From the NCBI GenBank assembly GCA_037951165.1, contig JBBDHG010000015.1, positions 4,053,501 through 4,117,500 on the forward strand: a stretch of 64,000 nucleotides of DNA, read 5' to 3'. The notes under the pieces were generated by a model, which was given only the letters and a program-made list of their open reading frames with translations, was not told the origin of the DNA and searched no databases. A program made the translations under genes and the position numbers. Of this stretch, positions 62,040 through 64,000 are shown piece after piece. Positions within the stretch are counted from its first letter, which is position 1. Every line of letters starts with the position of its first letter. The stretch comes from Lophius americanus. Its lineage: Eukaryota > Chordata > Actinopteri > Lophiiformes > Lophiidae.

Positions 62040-62345
62040 AGGGTTTATTACATCTTTTTAACATCTTGGACTCTGCCAACTCCAGCTCTGCCTCCTGTAT
62101 TTTGGTAAGAGTTGCCATCTCTAAGACAGCTGCTCTCACTACCATCTTGTAATCCTTTCCCTTCACTCCTCTGTCACAGATAACTCTTGACACACATCTC
62201 CAGCCACTCCACCCTGCCTGCAATCGCTTCTTCACCTCTTTTCCACACTCCCCATTTACTCTGAACAGTTGACCCCAAGTAGTTGAACTCCTGCACCTTT
62301 TCTACCTCTACTCCTTGCATCCTCAAAGTTCCACCTGCCTCCCTT
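62040..62345 (-). mobile_element. RTE-like LINE, C-terminal fragment
   Basis: Minus-strand frames encode VQEFNYLGSTVQS, EVKKRLQAGWSGWRCVSRVI, CDRGVKGKDYKMVVRAAVLE and LTKIQEAELELAESKML, the well-known C-terminal region of RTE-type ORF2. Frame changes near 62255 show it is dead. Confidence 0.85.
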
Positions 62346-63569
62346 TCATTCCCTCTTTTTGAATTCTTCAGCTTTCACTAAATAAATGAAATAATTTTGC
62401 AAAGTTTCAAAACAATATATAAAAATATAAAGTATTTAAACTAATATCTTCCTTTTTTTGTAATAATGAATCTTCTTCAACTGGTCTGATTCATGCCTTT
62501 ATCTATTATTATTCTTTTTTACCAAAGAGAAAATAAGTTTTGAACAACATAGCCATTATTTTATTTCCAAGAACCATTATTCCCACTATTCCCATATTTG
62601 GATTTTTTCTGAGAGGCCCCATCTTTCCAATATTGACAACTTCATTTTCTCTTTTCATTTTGGGTTTGTTCATAATTTGTTTATTGCATTTTTTCCCTCA
62701 CATATCTGGACACGTTTCTCTTCTCTTGATTACTCTGCTATGAGAGTGTGAAGGTGAGGGATGAGGAGTTTTATAATATCCACTGTACTGTTGTGTCGGT
62801 TGACTCATTTACTGTACACTCCTTCACATTAAACGATGACATGACAGAAGAAATGTTTGATCACCGCTGATGACGCTCTGGCTACATCTGTTAAACGAAC
62901 TCTGATGGCTGTGGAGTCACACAATGGCATGAATTTGCATTTTAAAACCCAGTTGTGTCAGCATCTTTTTGTCCCTCTTTTGAGGACCTACATTTCTTAT
63001 TTCCAATCTGAATGCTCTCATTGACTGTCAGCTCTTGGCTGGTTTGCTAGCTGAGTGTGCTAATTGGATTAACTGACCGTGGGGGTGCCGTCGGTGGAGT
63101 GGGGTCAAGCCACTCCAAGAGGATTGCTGAGAAAGAGACAGACTGGAAGGCACTGGGAGGCTTACTGGGAGTAATGGAAGGTGAAGGGAGGGGGATTGGG
63201 GCAACACTGCAGGATTCTTTCTGCCTCATGTGCTGTGTGCTGCTGCTCCCATGTGGTGCAGACAACAACCGCCTCCTCCTCCGAGTCCATACGCTCAGGT
63301 GCAGAGGAAAAGATCTGCACTGTGCAGACACTTTGATGCACAGCTAATCTGGATGATTGTGAGCATGCTGTAGCGAAAGTGATCCTGCAGATATGAAAAA
63401 ACACTTTTTGTCATTATATTCCCGAATAGTTGGTGATATTATGGAAGTGTCATAGAGCCGCCATCAAAGATCCTTCATGTTAACACAATAACTTAAATAC
63501 TATTTCATTGATCGTTTTAGTGCGAGGAAGAACTGGATTAATTTTGGGAAAGATTGGTTGTATATGTCC

Positions 63570-63720
63570 CGTAGTTGTGAATATGAGCATGAATAGTTGT
63601 CTATCTCTATGTGTGCAAGGTACACCTCACCTCTTGCTAATGTTAGCTGGGGTAGTATCCAGCCCGCTTGTGACCACGAACAGGAAGATTGATCACATGA
63701 AATGGATAGATGGATAAATA
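63570..63720 (+). mobile_element. Retroposon tail
   Basis: TGTCTATCTCTATGTG, ACCTCTTGCTAATGTTAGC, TGGGGTAGTATCCAGCCC and an ATGGATAGATGGATAA tail match the family at 34560-34860. Confidence 0.6.
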
Positions 63721-64000
63721 ATAGAGGAATAATAAGAACCATCTTGACCTTGATCCAGTGAACTGGAACAGAGTAAGCATCCTTGATTATTTCGATAAAG
63801 TTAACAGAATCCTAATTGTTAAGACATGAAAACGTGATGCACACATTTGAGATAAGAGTATTTGGTTTATTTGTGGTTGCATGATTCATTTTAGCTTATT
63901 TTCCAACAGCACTGTGCATCACTGTTAAGTGTCCTCTGGAAACACTTTTGCAGCGCCTTTTTCTAATGTGTTGCGTTGTGGTATTTGCGGATTGTTTTCT

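Larger units (their letters stand above)
58493..64000 (-). other. Upstream intron or 5' region with LINE remnants
   Basis: Sequence upstream of the first visible phldb1 exon. 58.5-61.4 kb holds no supported gene. 61.5-62.35 kb holds two LINE-like remnants in opposite orientation, and 63570-63720 a retroposon tail. A short frame at 63166-63290 on the minus strand ends at a GT donor but in the wrong phase for direct joining to the exon at 58492. Confidence 0.5.

Overview
The window is vertebrate nuclear DNA, most likely from a teleost fish. Coding density is very low and the only confident gene is split into exons with GT-AG introns. Much of the rest is decayed fish-type repeats: RTE-like and Rex1/L2-like LINE pieces, retroposons with a GGGCGGCACGG-type head and GGATAAGCGG-type tail, short inverted-repeat elements, and long AT, GT, GA and GGTT simple repeats. 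There are no prokaryotic features.

The gene is phldb1 (pleckstrin homology-like domain family B member 1, LL5-alpha) on the minus strand. Seven internal coding exons are visible, in transcript order 58492-58369, 57086-56916, 31735-31610, 24530-23035, 3208-2960, 1286-1140 and 981-844. All have clean splice sites and join in one frame for 2451 nt (817 codons). They encode the region before the FHA domain, a split FHA domain, a long Ser/Pro-rich region with repeated SPR-type motifs, the RERKNSISEISDNED block, and the start of the coiled coil. The exon with the initiator Met is not found and probably lies beyond base 64000. The rest of the coiled coil and the C-terminal PH domain lie before base 1. 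Whether this is the a or b paralogue cannot be told.

Layout: 1-3208 holds the three coiled-coil exons. 3209-23034 is a 19.8 kb intron with a hAT-like element family (8.7-10.4 kb), retroposon remnants, an unexplained coding-like stretch (13.8-17.05 kb) and a LINE pile-up (17.4-18.6 kb). 23035-24530 is the large exon. The 24.5-31.6 kb intron carries a CpG-rich patch at 28 kb, part of which is copied almost perfectly at 30.2 kb. 31610-31735 is the third FHA exon. The 25 kb intron at 31.7-56.9 kb contains an (AT)n tract, retroposons, a GGTT minisatellite, three decayed tRNA-Lys-like sequences, an inverted-repeat MITE, and a CpG-rich segment at 51.3-51.9 kb that looks like an internal promoter. 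56.9-58.5 kb holds the two upstream exons. 58.5-64 kb is upstream intron with LINE remnants.

The most interesting points are the candidate internal promoters or first exons at 51.5 kb and 28 kb, the latter with a donor whose phase fits the big phldb1 exon; the near-identical 231 bp duplication that includes that donor; the unexplained open frames at 13.8-17 kb; and the loss of canonical phosphothreonine-binding residues in the FHA domain. I found no clearly new biological system.
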